DNA from: Hydractinia symbiolongicarpus
Taxonomy: Eukaryota > Cnidaria > Hydrozoa > Anthoathecata > Hydractiniidae
Length of the DNA: 64,000 nucleotides
NCBI RefSeq assembly: GCF_029227915.1
Contig: NC_079882.1
Coordinates: 806,001-870,000, forward strand
Direction: 5' to 3'
Shown: piece by piece, positions 11,991 through 24,146 of the stretch
Numbering within the stretch: the first letter of the stretch is position 1
Layout of the letters: each line of letters starts with the position of its first letter
The notes under the pieces: model-generated
The model's database searches: none
What the model saw: only the letters and a program-made list of their open reading frames with translations
What the model was told of the DNA's origin: nothing
Made by a program: the position numbers and the translations under genes

Positions 11991-13175
11991 AATTTTTAAA
12001 TTAAGCGCTACCACAGCGTCCAGTGTAATCGCTGAGTTCCGGCAATCATGTCAAACTAAGAAGAATGTTATTTCTTGGAGTCCAATTGTCTCACTAACAA
12101 TATTTATAAGGTCACGGTCCAAAATCAGTTCAGTTAAGTCCCACAGTCAATCGTTTCACTGTTAAAAGCGATGCAACCTAGTAATATGAGAAAAATATCG
12201 CTAAATACATGTTGGTATGAGTATGTGACGCAACCGTTGTAACTGACGCGGATTGATACCGTTAAAAAGTCAATGAAATGTAGTTTTTGAAACTGTCGCT
12301 ATTTGTTCAGCACAGGATAACGGCTAGGATTGGTCCCACAGTAAATAATGAATTATTTATCTAAATTTTTAAATGAAGCGCTACCACAGCGCCCAGTCTA
12401 ATCGCTGAGTTCCGGCAATCATGTCAAATTACGAAGAATGTTACTTCTTGGAGTCCAATAGTCTCACTTTCACATTTATAAGGTCAGAGCCCAAAATCAG
12501 TTCAATTAAGTCCCACAGTCAATCGTTTTACTGTTAAACGCGTTACAACCTAGTAATACCAGAAAGATATCACGAAGTACATGTTGGTACGAGTATGTGA
12601 CTCAACCGTTGCAACTCAAACGGATTGATACTTTTAGAAAGTCAATGAAATGTAGTTTTTGAAACTGTCTCTATATCTTCAGCGCGCAATAACGGCTAGG
12701 ATTGGTCCCACGGTAAAAAATGATTTATTTATCTAAATTTGTAAATGAAGCGCTACCACAGCGCCCAGTGTAATCGCTGAGTTCCGGCAATCATGTCAAA
12801 TTAAGAAGAATGTTATTTCTTAGAGTCCAATTGTCTCACTTATAACATTTTTAAAGTCACAGTCCAAAATTAGTTTTATTAAGTCACACAGTCAATCGTT
12901 TCACTGTTAAACGCGATACAACCCAGTAATTCCGGAAAGATATCACGAAATACATGTTGGTACGATTATGTGACTCAACCGTTGTAACTTAAACGGATTG
13001 ATGCTGTTAGAAAGTCAATGAAATGTAGTTTTTCAAACTTTCTCCATTTTTTCAGCGCGGGATAACGGCTAGGATTGGTCCCACAGTAAAAAATGACTTA
13101 TTTATCTAAATTTTTAAATGAAGCGCCACCACAGCGCCCAGTGTATGCGCTGAGCTCCGACAATCATGTCAAATT
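11991..13175. repeat. Spacer monomers matching 19071-20255
   Basis: Units 11949, 12322, 12694 and 13067 match 19029, 19402, 19774 and 20147 at a constant offset of 7080 bp (19 monomers). Shared variants are 'ttaaattaagcgc', 'attacgaagaatg', 'accagaaagatatc' and 'aattagttttattaag'. The match ends inside unit 13067, where 20147 continues into the inverted composite and 13067 does not. Confidence 0.82.
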
Positions 13176-15344
13176 AAGAAGAATGTTATTTCTTGGAGTC
13201 CAATTGTCTCACTAACAATACTTATAAGGTCACAGTCCAAAATCAGTTCAATTAAGTCCCACAGTCAATCGTTTCACTGTTAAAAGCGATGCAACCTAGT
13301 AATATGAGAAAAATATCGCTAAATACATGTTGGTACGAGTATGTGACGCAACCGTTGTAACTGACGCGGATTGATACCGTTAGAAAGTCAATGAAATGTA
13401 GTTTTTGAAACTGTCGCTATTTCTTCAGCACAGGATAACGGCTAGGATTGGTCCCACAGTAAATAATGAATTATTTATCTAAATTTTTAAATGAAGCGCT
13501 ACCACAGCGCCCAGTCTAATCGCTGAGTTCCGGCAATCATGTCAAATTAAGAAGAATGTTACTTCTTGGAGTCCAATAGTCTCACTTTCACATTTATAAG
13601 GTCAGAGCCCAAAATTAGTTCAATTAAGTCCCACAGTCAATCGTTTTACTGTTAAACGCGTTACAACCTAGTAATACGGGAAAGGTATCACAAAGTACAT
13701 GTTGGTACGAATATGTGACTCAATCGTTGTAACTCAAACGGATTGATACTTTTAGAAAGTCAATGAAATGTAGTTTTTGAAACTGTCTCTATATCTTCAG
13801 CGCGCAATAACGGCTAGGATTGGTCCCACGGTAAAAAATGATTTATTTATCTAAATTTGTAAATGAAGCGCTACCACAGCGCCCAGTGTAATTGCTGAGT
13901 TCCGGCAATCATGTTAAATTAAGAAGAATGTTATTTCTTGGAGTCCAATTGTCTCACTTATAACATTTTTAAAGTCACAGTCCAAAATCAGTTCAATTAA
14001 GTCCCACAGTCAATCGTTTCACTGTTAAAAGCGATGCAACCTATTAATATGAGAAAAATATCTCTAAATACATGTTGGTACGAGTATGTGACGCAACCGT
14101 TGTAACTGACGCGGATTGATACCGTTAGAAAGTCAATGAAATGTAGTTTTTGAAACTGTCGCTATTTCTTCAGCACAGGATAACGGCTAGGATTGGTCCC
14201 ACAGTAAATAATGAGTTATTTATCTAAATTTTTAAATGAAGCGCTACCACAGCGCCCAGTGTAATCGCTGAGTTACGGCAATCATGTCAAATTAAGAAGA
14301 ATGTTATTTCTTGGAGTCCAATTTTCTCACTTTCACATTTATAAGGTCATGGCCCAAAATCAGTTTAATTAAGTCCCGCAGTCAATCGTTTCACTGCTAA
14401 ACGCGATATAACCTAGTAATTCCGGAAAGATATCACGAAATACATGTTGGTACGAATATGTGACTCAACCGTTGTAACTTAAACGGATTGATGCTGTTAG
14501 AAAGTCAATGAAATGTAGTTTTTCAAACTTTCTCCATTTCTTCGGCGCGGAATAACGGCTAGGATTGGTCCCACAGTAAAAAATGACTTATTTATCTAAA
14601 TTTTTAAATGAAGCGCCACCACAGCGCCCAGTGTATGCGCTGAGCTCCGACAATCATGACAAATTAAGAAGAATGTCTATTCTTGGAGTCCAAATGTCTC
14701 ACTTATCATATTTTTAACGTCACAGTCCAAAATCAGTTCAATTAAGTCCCACAGTCAATCGTTTCAATGTTAAACGCGATACAACGTAGTAATATCGGAC
14801 AAATATCGCTAAATACATGTTGGTACGAATATGTGACCCAACCGTTGTAACTCAAACGGACTGACACTGTTAAAAAGTCAATGAAATGTAGTTTTTGAAC
14901 CTGTCGCTATTTCTTCAGCGCGCAATAACGGCTAGGATTGGTCCCACAGTAAAAAATGACTTATTTATCTAAATTTTTAAATGAAGCGCTACCACAGCGT
15001 CCAGTGTATGCGCTGAGCTCCAACAATCATGTCAAATTAAGAAGAATGTCATTTCTTGGAGTCCAAATGTCTCACTTATCACATTTTTAACGTCACAGTC
15101 CAAAATCAGTTCAATTAAGTCCCACAGTCAATCGTTTCACTGTTAAACGCGATGCAACGTAGTAATATCGGACAAATATCGCTAAATACATGTTGGTACG
15201 AATATGTGACCCAACCGTTGTAACTCAAACGGACTGACACTGTTAAAAAGTCAATGAAATGTAGTTTTTGAACCTGTCGCTATTTCTTCAGCGCGCAATA
15301 ACGGCTAGGATTGGTCCCACAGTAAAAAATGACTTATTTATCTA
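13176..15344. repeat. Duplicated segment, copy 2 (offset 3354 bp)
   Basis: This is the second copy of 9822-11990. Units start at 13440, 13812, 14185, 14557 and 14930. Its closing unit at 15303 resembles 13067, so the segment is tandemly followed by a further partial copy at an offset of 2236 bp (13067/13440/13812 match 15303/15676/16048). Confidence 0.85.
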
Positions 15345-18300
15345 AATTTTTAAATGAAGCGCCACCACAGCGCCCAGTGTATGCGCTGAGCTCCGACAAT
15401 CATGTCAAATTAAGAAGAATGTTATTTCTTGGAGTCCAATTGTCTCACTAACAATACTTATAAGGTCACAGTCCAAAATCAGTTCAATTAAGTCCCACAG
15501 TCAATCGTTTCACTGTTAAAAGCGATGCAACCTAGTAATATGAGAAAAATATCGCTAAATACATGTTGGTACGAGTATGTGACGCAACCGTTGTAACTGA
15601 CGCGGATTGATACCGTTAGAAAGTCAATGAAATGTAGTTTTTGAAACTGTCGCTATTTCTTCAGCACAGGATAACGGCTAGGATTGGTCCCACAGTAAAT
15701 AATGAATTATTTATCTAAATTTTTAAATGAAGCGCTACCACAGCGCCCAGTCTAATCGCTGAGTTCCGGCAATCATGTCAAATTAAGAGGAATGTTACTT
15801 CTTGGAGTCCAATAGTCTCACTTTCACATTTATAAGGTCAGAGCCCAAAATTAGTTCAATTAAGTCCCACAGTCAATCGTTTTACTGTTAAACGCGTTAC
15901 AACCCAGTAATACCGGAAAGATATCACAAAGTACATGTTGGTACGAATATGTGACTCAATCGTTGTAACTCAAACGGATTGATACTTTTAGAAAGTCAAT
16001 GAAATGTAGTTTTTGAAACTGTCTCTATATCTTCAGCACGCAATAACGGCTAGGATTGGTCCCACGGTAAAAAATGATTTATTTATCTAAATTTGTAAAT
16101 GAAGCGCTACCACAGCGCCCAGTGTAATTGCTGAGTTCCGGCAATCATGTTAAATTAAGAAGAATGTTATTTCTTGGAGTCCAATTGTCTCACTTATAAC
16201 ATTTTTAAAGTCACAGTCCAAAATCAGTTCAATTAAGTCCCACAGTCAATCGTTTCACTGTTAAAAGCGATGCAACCTAGTAATATGAGAAAAATATCGC
16301 TAAATACATGTTGGTACGAGTATGTGACGCAACCGTTGTAACTGACGCGGATTGATACCGTTAGAAAGTCAATGAAATGTAGTTTTTGAAACTGTCGCTA
16401 TTTCTTCAGCACAGGATAACGGCTAGGATTGGTCCCACAGTAAATAATGAATTATTTATCTAAATTTTTAAATGAAGCGCTACCACAGCGCTCAGTCTAA
16501 TCGCTGAGTTCCGGCAATCATGTCAAATTAAGAGGAATGTTACTTCTTGGAGTCCAATAGTCTCACTTTCACATTTATAAGGTCAGAGCCCAAAATTAGT
16601 TCAATTAAGTCCCACAGTCAATCGTTTTACTGTTAAACGCGTTACAACCCAGTAATACCGGAAAGATATCACAAAGTACATGTTGGTACGAATATGTGAC
16701 TCAATCGTTGTAACTCAAACAGATTGATACTTTTAGAAAGTCAATGAAATGTAGTTTTTGAAACTGTCTCTATATCTTCAGCGCGCAATAACGGCTAGGA
16801 TTGGTCCCACGGTAAAAAATGATTTATTTATCTAAATTTGTAAATGAAGCGCTACCACAGCGCCCAGTGTAATTGCTGAGTTCCGGCAATCATGTTAAAT
16901 TAAGAAGAATGTTATTTCTTGGAGTCCAATTGTCTCACTTATAACATTTTTAAAGTCACAGTCCAAAATCAGTTCAATTAAGTCCCACAGTCAATCGTTT
17001 CACTGTTAAAAGCGATGCAACCTAGTAATATGAGAAAAATATCTCTAAATACATGTTGGTACGAGTATGTGACGCAACCGTTGTAACTGACGCGGATTGA
17101 TACCGTTAGAAAGTCAATGAAATGTAGTTTTTGAAACTGTCGCTATTTCTTCAGCACAGGATAACGGCTAGGATTGGTCCCACAGTAAATAATGAGTTAT
17201 TTATCTAAATTTTTAAATGAAGCGCTACCACAGCGCCCAGTGTAATCGCTGAGTTACGGCAATCATGTCAAATTAAGAAGAATGTTATTTCTTGGAGTCC
17301 AATTTTCTCACTTTCACATTTATAAGGTCATGGCCCAAAATCAGTTTAATTAAGTCCCGCAGTCAATCGTTTCACTGCTAAACGCGATATAACCTAGTAA
17401 TTCCGGAAAGATATCACGAAATACATGTTGGTACGAATATGTGACTCAACCGTTGTAACTTAAACGGATTGATGCTGTTAGAAAGTCAATGAAATGTAGT
17501 TTTTCAAACTTTCTCCATTTCTTCGGCGCGGAATAACGGCTAGGATTGGTCCCACAGTAAAAAATGAATTATTTATCTAAATTTTTAAATGAAGCGCCAC
17601 CACAGCGCCCAGTGTATGCGCTGAGCTCCGACAATCATGACAAATTAAGAAGAATGTCTATTCTTGGAGTCCAAATGTCTCACTTATCATATTTTTAACG
17701 TCACAGTCCAAAATCAGTTCAATTAAGTCCCACAGTCAATCGTTTCACTGTTAAACGCGATACAACGTAGTAATATCGGACAAATATCGCTAAATACATG
17801 TTGGTACGAATATGTGACCCAACCGTTGTAACTCAAACGGACTGACACTGTTAAAAAGTCAATGAAATGTAGTTTTTGAACCTGTCGCTATTTCTTCAGC
17901 GCGCAATAACGGCTAGGATTGGTCCCACAGTAAAAAATGACTTATTTATCTAAATTTTTAAATTAAGCGCTACCACAGCGTCCAGTGTAATCGCTGAGTT
18001 CCGGCAATCATGTCAAACTAAGAAGAATGTTATTTCTTGGAGTCCAATTGTCTCACTAACAATATTTATAAGGTCACAGTCCAAAATCAGTTCAGTTAAG
18101 TCCCACAGTCAATCGTTTCACTGTTAAAAGCGATGCAACCTAGTAATATGAGAAAAATATCGCTAAATACATGTTGGTACGAGTATGTGACGCAACCGTT
18201 GTAACTGACGCGGATTGATACCGTTAAAAAGTCAATGAAATGTAGTTTTTGAAACTGTCGCTATTTCTTCAGCACAGGATAACGGCTAGGATTGGTCCCA

Positions 18301-18655
18301 CAGTAAATAATGAATTATTTATCTAAATTTTTAAATGAAGCGCTACCACAGCGCCCAGTCTAATCGCTGAGTTCCGGCAATCATGTCAAATTACGAAGAA
18401 TGTTACTTCTTGGAGTCCAATAGTCTCACTTTCACATTTATAAGGTCAGAGCCCAAAATCAGTTCAATTAAGTCCCACAGTCAATCGTTTTACTGTTAAA
18501 CGCGTTACAACCTAGTAATACCAGAAAGATATCACGAAGTACATGTTGGTACGAGTATGTGACTCAACCGTTGCAACTCAAACGGATTGATACTTTTAGA
18601 AAGTCAATGAAATGTAGTTTTTGAACCTGTCGCTATTTCTTCAGCGCGCAATAAC
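15345..18655. repeat. Mixed monomers with 2-mer tandem duplication
   Basis: Units start at 15303 (partly here), 15676, 16048, 16421, 16793, 17166, 17538, 17911 and 18284. The pair 15676/16048 is repeated as 16421/16793 (745 bp apart), sharing the private variant 'taagaggaatgttac'. Units 16793-17911 correspond to 13812-14930 at 2981 bp. Units 17911 and 18284 recur as 19029 and 19402 at 1118 bp. Confidence 0.82.
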
Positions 18656-20146
18656 GGCTAGGATTGGTCCCACAGTAAAAAACGACTTATTTATCTAAAT
18701 TTTTAAATGAAGCGCTACCACAGCGTCCAGTGTATGCGCTGAGCTCCAACAATCATGTCAAATTAAGAAGAATGTCATTTCTTGGAGTCCAAATGTCTCA
18801 CTTATCACATTTTTAACGTCACAGTCCAAAATCAGTTCAATTAAGTCCCACAGTCAATCGTTTCACTGTTAAACGCGATGCAACGTAGTAATATCGGACA
18901 AATATCGCTAAATACATGTTGGTACGAATATGTGACCCAACCGTTGTAACTCAAACGGACTGACACTGTTAAAAAGTCAATGAAATGTAGTTTTTGAACC
19001 TGTCGCTATTTCTTCAGCGCGGAATAACGGCTAGGATTGGTCCCACAGTAAAAAATGACTTATTTATCTAAATTTTTAAATTAAGCGCTACCACAGCGTC
19101 CAGTGTAATCGCTGAGTTCCGGCAATCATGTCAAACTAAGAAGAATGTTATTTCTTGGAGTCCAATTGTCTCACTAACAATATTTATAAGGTCACAGTCC
19201 AAAATCAGTTCAGTTAAGTCCCACAGTCAATCGTTTCACTGTTAAAAGCGATGCAACCTAGTAATATGAGAAAAATATCGCTAAATACATGTTGGTACGA
19301 GTATGTGACGCAACCGTTGTAACTGACGCGGATTGATACCGTTAAAAAGTCAATGAAATGTAGTTTTTGAAACTGTCGCTATTTCTTCAGCACAGGATAA
19401 CGGCTAGGATTGGTCCCACAGTAAATAATGAATTATTTATCTAAATTTTTAAATGAAGCGCTACCACAGCGCCCAGTCTAATCGCTGAGTTCCGGCAATC
19501 ATGTCAAATTACGAAGAATGTTACTTCTTGGAGTCCAATAGTCTCACTTTCACATTTATAAGGTCAGAGCCCAAAATCAGTTCAATTAAGTCCCACAGTC
19601 AATCGTTTTACTGTTAAACGCGTTACAACCTAGTAATACCAGAAAGATATCACGAAGTACATGTTGGTACGAGTATGTGACTCAACCGTTGCAACTCAAA
19701 CGGATTGATACTTTTAGAAAGTCAATGAAATGTAGTTTTTGAAACTGTCTCTATATCTTCAGCGCGCAATAACGGCTAGGATTGGTCCCACAGTAAAAAA
19801 TGATTTATTTATCTAAATTTGTAAATGAAGCGCTACCACAGCGCCCAGTGTAATCGCTGAGTTCCGGCAATCATGTCAAATTAAGAAGAATGTTATTTCT
19901 TGGAGTCCAATTGTCTCACTTATAACATTTTTAAAGTCACAGTCCAAAATTAGTTTTATTAAGTCCCACAGTCAATCGTTTCACTGTTAAACGCGATACA
20001 ACCCAGTAATTCCGGAAAGATATCACGAAATACATGTTGGTACGATTATGTGACTCAACCGTTGTAACTTAAACGGATTGATGCTGTTAGAAAGTCAATG
20101 AAATGTAGTTTTTCAAACTTTCTCCATTTCTTCAGCGCGGGATAAC

Positions 20147-20792
20147 GGCTAGGATTGGTCCCACAGTAAAAAATGACTTATTTATCTAAATTTTTAAATG
20201 AAGCGCCACCACAGCGCCCAGTGTATGCGCTGAGCTCCGACAATCATGTCAAATTAAGAAGAATGTTATTTCTTGGAGTCCAAATGTCTCATTTATCACA
20301 TTTATCAGGTCACAATCCAAAGGTAGTTCAATTACGTGCCACATCAAATTGTTTCACTGTTAAAAGCGATGCAACCTAGCAATAACAGAGATATATCGTT
20401 AAATACATGTTTGACTGACTGTGGGACTTTATTGAACTGATTTTCGTGATATCTTTCCGGTAATACTATTATCTTTCCGCTACCACAGCGCCAAGTGTAA
20501 TCGCTGAGTTGCGACAATCATGTCAAATTAAGAAGAATGTTTTTTCTTGGAGTCCAATTGTCTCACTTTCACATTTATAAGGTCACAGCCCAAAATCAGT
20601 TCAATTAAGTCCCACAGTCAATCGTTTCACTGTTAAACGCGATACAACCTAGTAATACCGGAGAGATATCACGAAATACATGTTGGTACAAATATGTGAC
20701 TCAACCGTTGTAACTCAAACGGATTGATACTGTTAGAAAGTCAATGAAATGTAGTTTTTGAAACTGTCTCTATTTCTTCAGCGCAGGGTAAC
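20147..20792. repeat. Composite 646-bp unit with inverted fragment, copy 1
   Basis: The unit begins as a normal monomer and continues through 'aaatacatgtt'. It then switches to a 67-bp fragment on the opposite strand and resumes in forward orientation at 'ctaccacagcgcc', about 58 bp into the next monomer. The usual tail and the next start box are missing, so two monomers (about 745 bp) are compressed into 646 bp. Confidence 0.88.
20413..20479 (-). repeat. Inverted satellite fragment, copy 1
   Basis: The reverse complement contains 'taccggaaagatatcacga', which matches the region about 245-265 of the monomer. It is joined directly to a stretch matching about 172-205 ('aaaatcagttc...cccacagtc'). 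The order is permuted as well as inverted. Bases 20417-20444 are complementary, with one mismatch, to forward satellite at 20592-20619, giving a potential 28-bp hairpin stem. 'atctttccg' occurs twice at the 3' end. Confidence 0.85.
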
Positions 20793-22282
20793 GGCTAGGA
20801 TTGGTCCTACAGTAAAAAATGTCTTATTTATCTAAATTTTTAAATGAAGCGCTACCACAGCTCCCAGTGTAATCGCTGAGTTCCGGCAATCATGTCAAAT
20901 TAAGAAGAATGTTATTTCTTGGAGTCCAATTGTCTCACTTATAACATTTATAAGGTCACAGTCCAAAATCAGTTCAATTAAGTCGCACAGTCAATCGTTT
21001 CACTGTTAAAAGCGATGCAACCTAGTAATATGAGAAAAATATCGCTGAATGCATGTTGGTACGAGTATGTGACGCAACCGTTGTTACTGAAGCGGATTGA
21101 TACCGTTAGAAAGTCAACGAAATGTAGTTTTTGAAACTGTAGCTATTTCTTCAGCGCAGGATAACGCCTAGGATTGGTCCCACAGTAAATAATGACTTAT
21201 TTATCTAAATTTTTAAATGAAGCGCTACCACAGCGCCCAGTTTAATCGCTAAGTTCCGGCAATCATGTCAAATTAAGAAGAATGTTTTTTCTTGGAGTCC
21301 AATTGTCTCACTTTCCCATCCATAAGGTCACAGCTCAAAATCAGTACAATTAAGTCCCACAGTCAATCGTTTCACTGTTAAACGCGATACAACCTAGTAA
21401 TACCGGAAAGATATCACGAAATACATGTTGGTACGAATATGTGACTCAACCGCCGCAACTCAAACGGACTGACATCGATAGAACGTCAGTGAAATGTAGT
21501 ATTTGAAACTGCCTCTGTTTCTTCAGCGCGCGCTTACGGCTAGGATTGGTCCCACTGTTAAAAAGTGACTTTTTTATCTTAATTCTTAAATGAAGCGCTA
21601 CCACAGCGCCCGATGTAATCGCTGAGTTGCTGCAATCATGTCAAATTAAGAAGAATGTTATTTCTTGGATTCTAATTGTCTCAGCTTCCCATTTATAAGG
21701 TCCCAGTCCAAAATCAGTTCAATTAAGTCCCACAGTCATTCGTTTCACTGTTAAAAGCGATACAACCTAGTAATACCGGAAAGATATCACTAAATACATG
21801 TTGGTGCGAATATGTGACTCAACCGCCGCAACTCAAACGGATTGATACTGTTAGAAAGTCAATGAAATGTAGTTTGTGAAACTGTCTCTATTTCTTCAGC
21901 GCGGGATAACGGCTAGGATTGGTCCCACGGTAAAGAATGATTTATTTATCTAAGTTTTTAAAGGAAGTGCTACCACAGCACCCAGTGTAATCGCTGAGTT
22001 ACGGCAATCATGTCAAATTAAGAAGAATGTTATTTCTTGGAGTCCAATTGTCTCATTTTCACATTTATAAGGTCATGGCCCAAAATCAGTTCAATTAAGT
22101 CCCACAGTCAGTCGTCTCACTGTTAAACGCGATACAACCTAGTTATTCCGGAAAGATATCACGAAATACATGTTGGTACGAATATGCGACTCAACCGTTG
22201 TAACTTAAACGGATTGATGCTGTTACAAAGTCAATGAAATGTAGTTTTTCAAACTTTCTCCATTTCTTCAGCGCGCGATAAC

Positions 22283-24146
22283 CGCTAGGATTGTTCCCCC
22301 GGTGAAGAATTATTTATTTGTCTAAATTATTAAATGAAGCGCTACTACAGTTCCCAGTGTAATCGCTGAGTTCCGGCAATCATGTCAAATTAATATGAAT
22401 GCTATTTCTTGGAGTGAAATTGTCTCATTTATCACATTTATCAGGTCACCGTCCAAAGTTAGTTCAATTAAGTCCCACATTCAATCGTTTCACAATTAAA
22501 AGCGATGCAACCTAGTAATAACAGATATATATCGCTAAATACATGTTCGTACGAATATATGACACAACCGTTGTAACTCAAACGGACTGACATCGATAGA
22601 ACGTCAGTGAAATGTAGTATTTGAAACTGCCTCTGTTTCTTCAGCGCGCGCTAACAGCTAGGATTAGTCCCACTGTTAAAAAGTGACTTTTTTATCTTAA
22701 TTCTTAAATGAAGCGCTACCACAGCGCCCGATGTAATCGCTGAGTTGCGGCAATCATGTCAAATTAAGAAGAATGTTATTTCTTGGATTCTAATTGTCTC
22801 AGCTTCTCATTTATAAGGTCCCAGTCCAAAATCAGTTCAATTAAGTCCCACAGTCAATCGTTTCACTGTTAAAAGCGATACAACCTAGTAATACCGGAAA
22901 GATATCACTAAATACATGTTGGTGCGAATATGTGACTCAACCGCCGCAACTCAAACGGATTGATACTGTTAGAAAGTCAATGAAATGTAGTTTGTGAAAC
23001 TGTCTCTATTTCTTCAGCGCGGGATAAGGGCTAGGATTGGTCCCACAGTAAAAAATGACTTATTTATCTAAGTTTATAAATGAAGCGCTATCACAGCGCC
23101 CAGTGTAATCGCTGAGTTCCGGCAATCATGTCAAATTAAGAAGAATGTTTTTTCTTGGAGTCCAATTGTCTCACTTTCACATTTATAAGGTCACAGCCCA
23201 AAATCAGTTCAATTAAGTCCCACAGTCAATCGTTTCACTGTTAAACGCGATACAACCTAGTAATACCGGAGAGATATCACGAAATACATGTTGGTACGAA
23301 TATGTGACTCAACCGTCGTAACTCTAACGGATTGATACTGTTAGAAAGTCAATGAAATGTAGTTTTTGAAACTGTCTCTATTTCTTCAGCGCAGGATAAC
23401 GGCTAGGATTGGTCCTACAGTAAAAAATGTCTTATTTATCTAAATTTTTAAATGAAGCGCTACCACAGCTCCCAGTGTAGTCGCTGAGTTCCGGCAATCA
23501 TGTCAAATTAAGAAGAATGTTATTTCTTAGAGTCCAATTGTCTCACTTATAACATTTATAAGGTCACAGTCCAAAATCAGTTCAATTAAGTCGCACAGTC
23601 AATCGTTTCACTGTTAAACGCGATACAACCTAGTAATTCCGGAAAGATATCACGAAATACATGTTGGTACGAATATGCGACTCAACCGTTGTAACTTAAA
23701 CGGATTGATGCTTTCACAAAGTCAATGAAATGTAGTTTTTCAAACTTTCTCCATTTCTTCAGCGCGCGATAACCGCTAGGATTGGTCCCCCGGTGAAGAA
23801 TGATTTATTTGTCTAAATTATTAAATGAAGCGCTACTACAGTTCCCAGTGTAATCGCTGAGTTCCGGCAATCATGTCAAATTAATATGAATGCTATTTCT
23901 TGGAGTGCAATTGTCTCATTTATCACATTTATCAGGTCACCGTCCAAAGTTAGTTCAATTAAGTCCCACATTCAATCGTTTCACAATTAAAAGCGATGCA
24001 ACCTAGTAATAACAGATATATATCGCTAAATACATGTTCGTACGAATATATGACACAACCGTTGTAACTCAAACGGACTGACATCGATAGAACGTCAGTG
24101 AAATGTAGTATTTGAAACTGCCTCTGTTTCTTCAGCGCGCGTTAAC
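22283..24146. repeat. Monomers preceding the 6-mer HOR
   Basis: Units start at 22283, 22656, 23029, 23401 and 23774. Units 22283 and 23774 share the head 'cccccggtgaagaat' with 'ctactacagttccc' and are followed by units of the 'cagcgcccgatg' class (22656, 24147), an offset of 1491 bp. Unit 23401 has a head like 24892 ('cctacagtaaaaaatgtc') but a tail of the 'attccggaaagatatcacg' type, so it is a recombinant. No gene is seen. Confidence 0.82.

Larger units (their letters stand above)
18656..22282. repeat. Long-range duplicated segment, copy 1
   Basis: Units 18656, 19029, 19402, 19774, 20147, 20793, 21166 and 21538 match 31579, 31952, 32325, 32697, 33070, 33716, 34089 and 34461 at an offset of 12,923 bp. 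Both copies contain the same 646-bp inverted composite. Both also contain the variants 'ggataacgcctagg', 'cctacagtaaaaaatgtc' and 'cccagtttaatcgct'. The unit at 21911 corresponds to 35207 after a one-monomer shift. Confidence 0.88.

Noticed and set aside
20173-20379. 68-codon plus-strand open frame, also at 33096
   Set aside because: It is the monomer head read in one frame and most other monomers interrupt it. The two copies differ by several replacements and follow from the 12.9-kb duplication.
20413-20479. Transposon or foreign insertion at the odd segment
   Set aside because: Its reverse complement is satellite sequence; no target-site duplication or terminal repeat is present.
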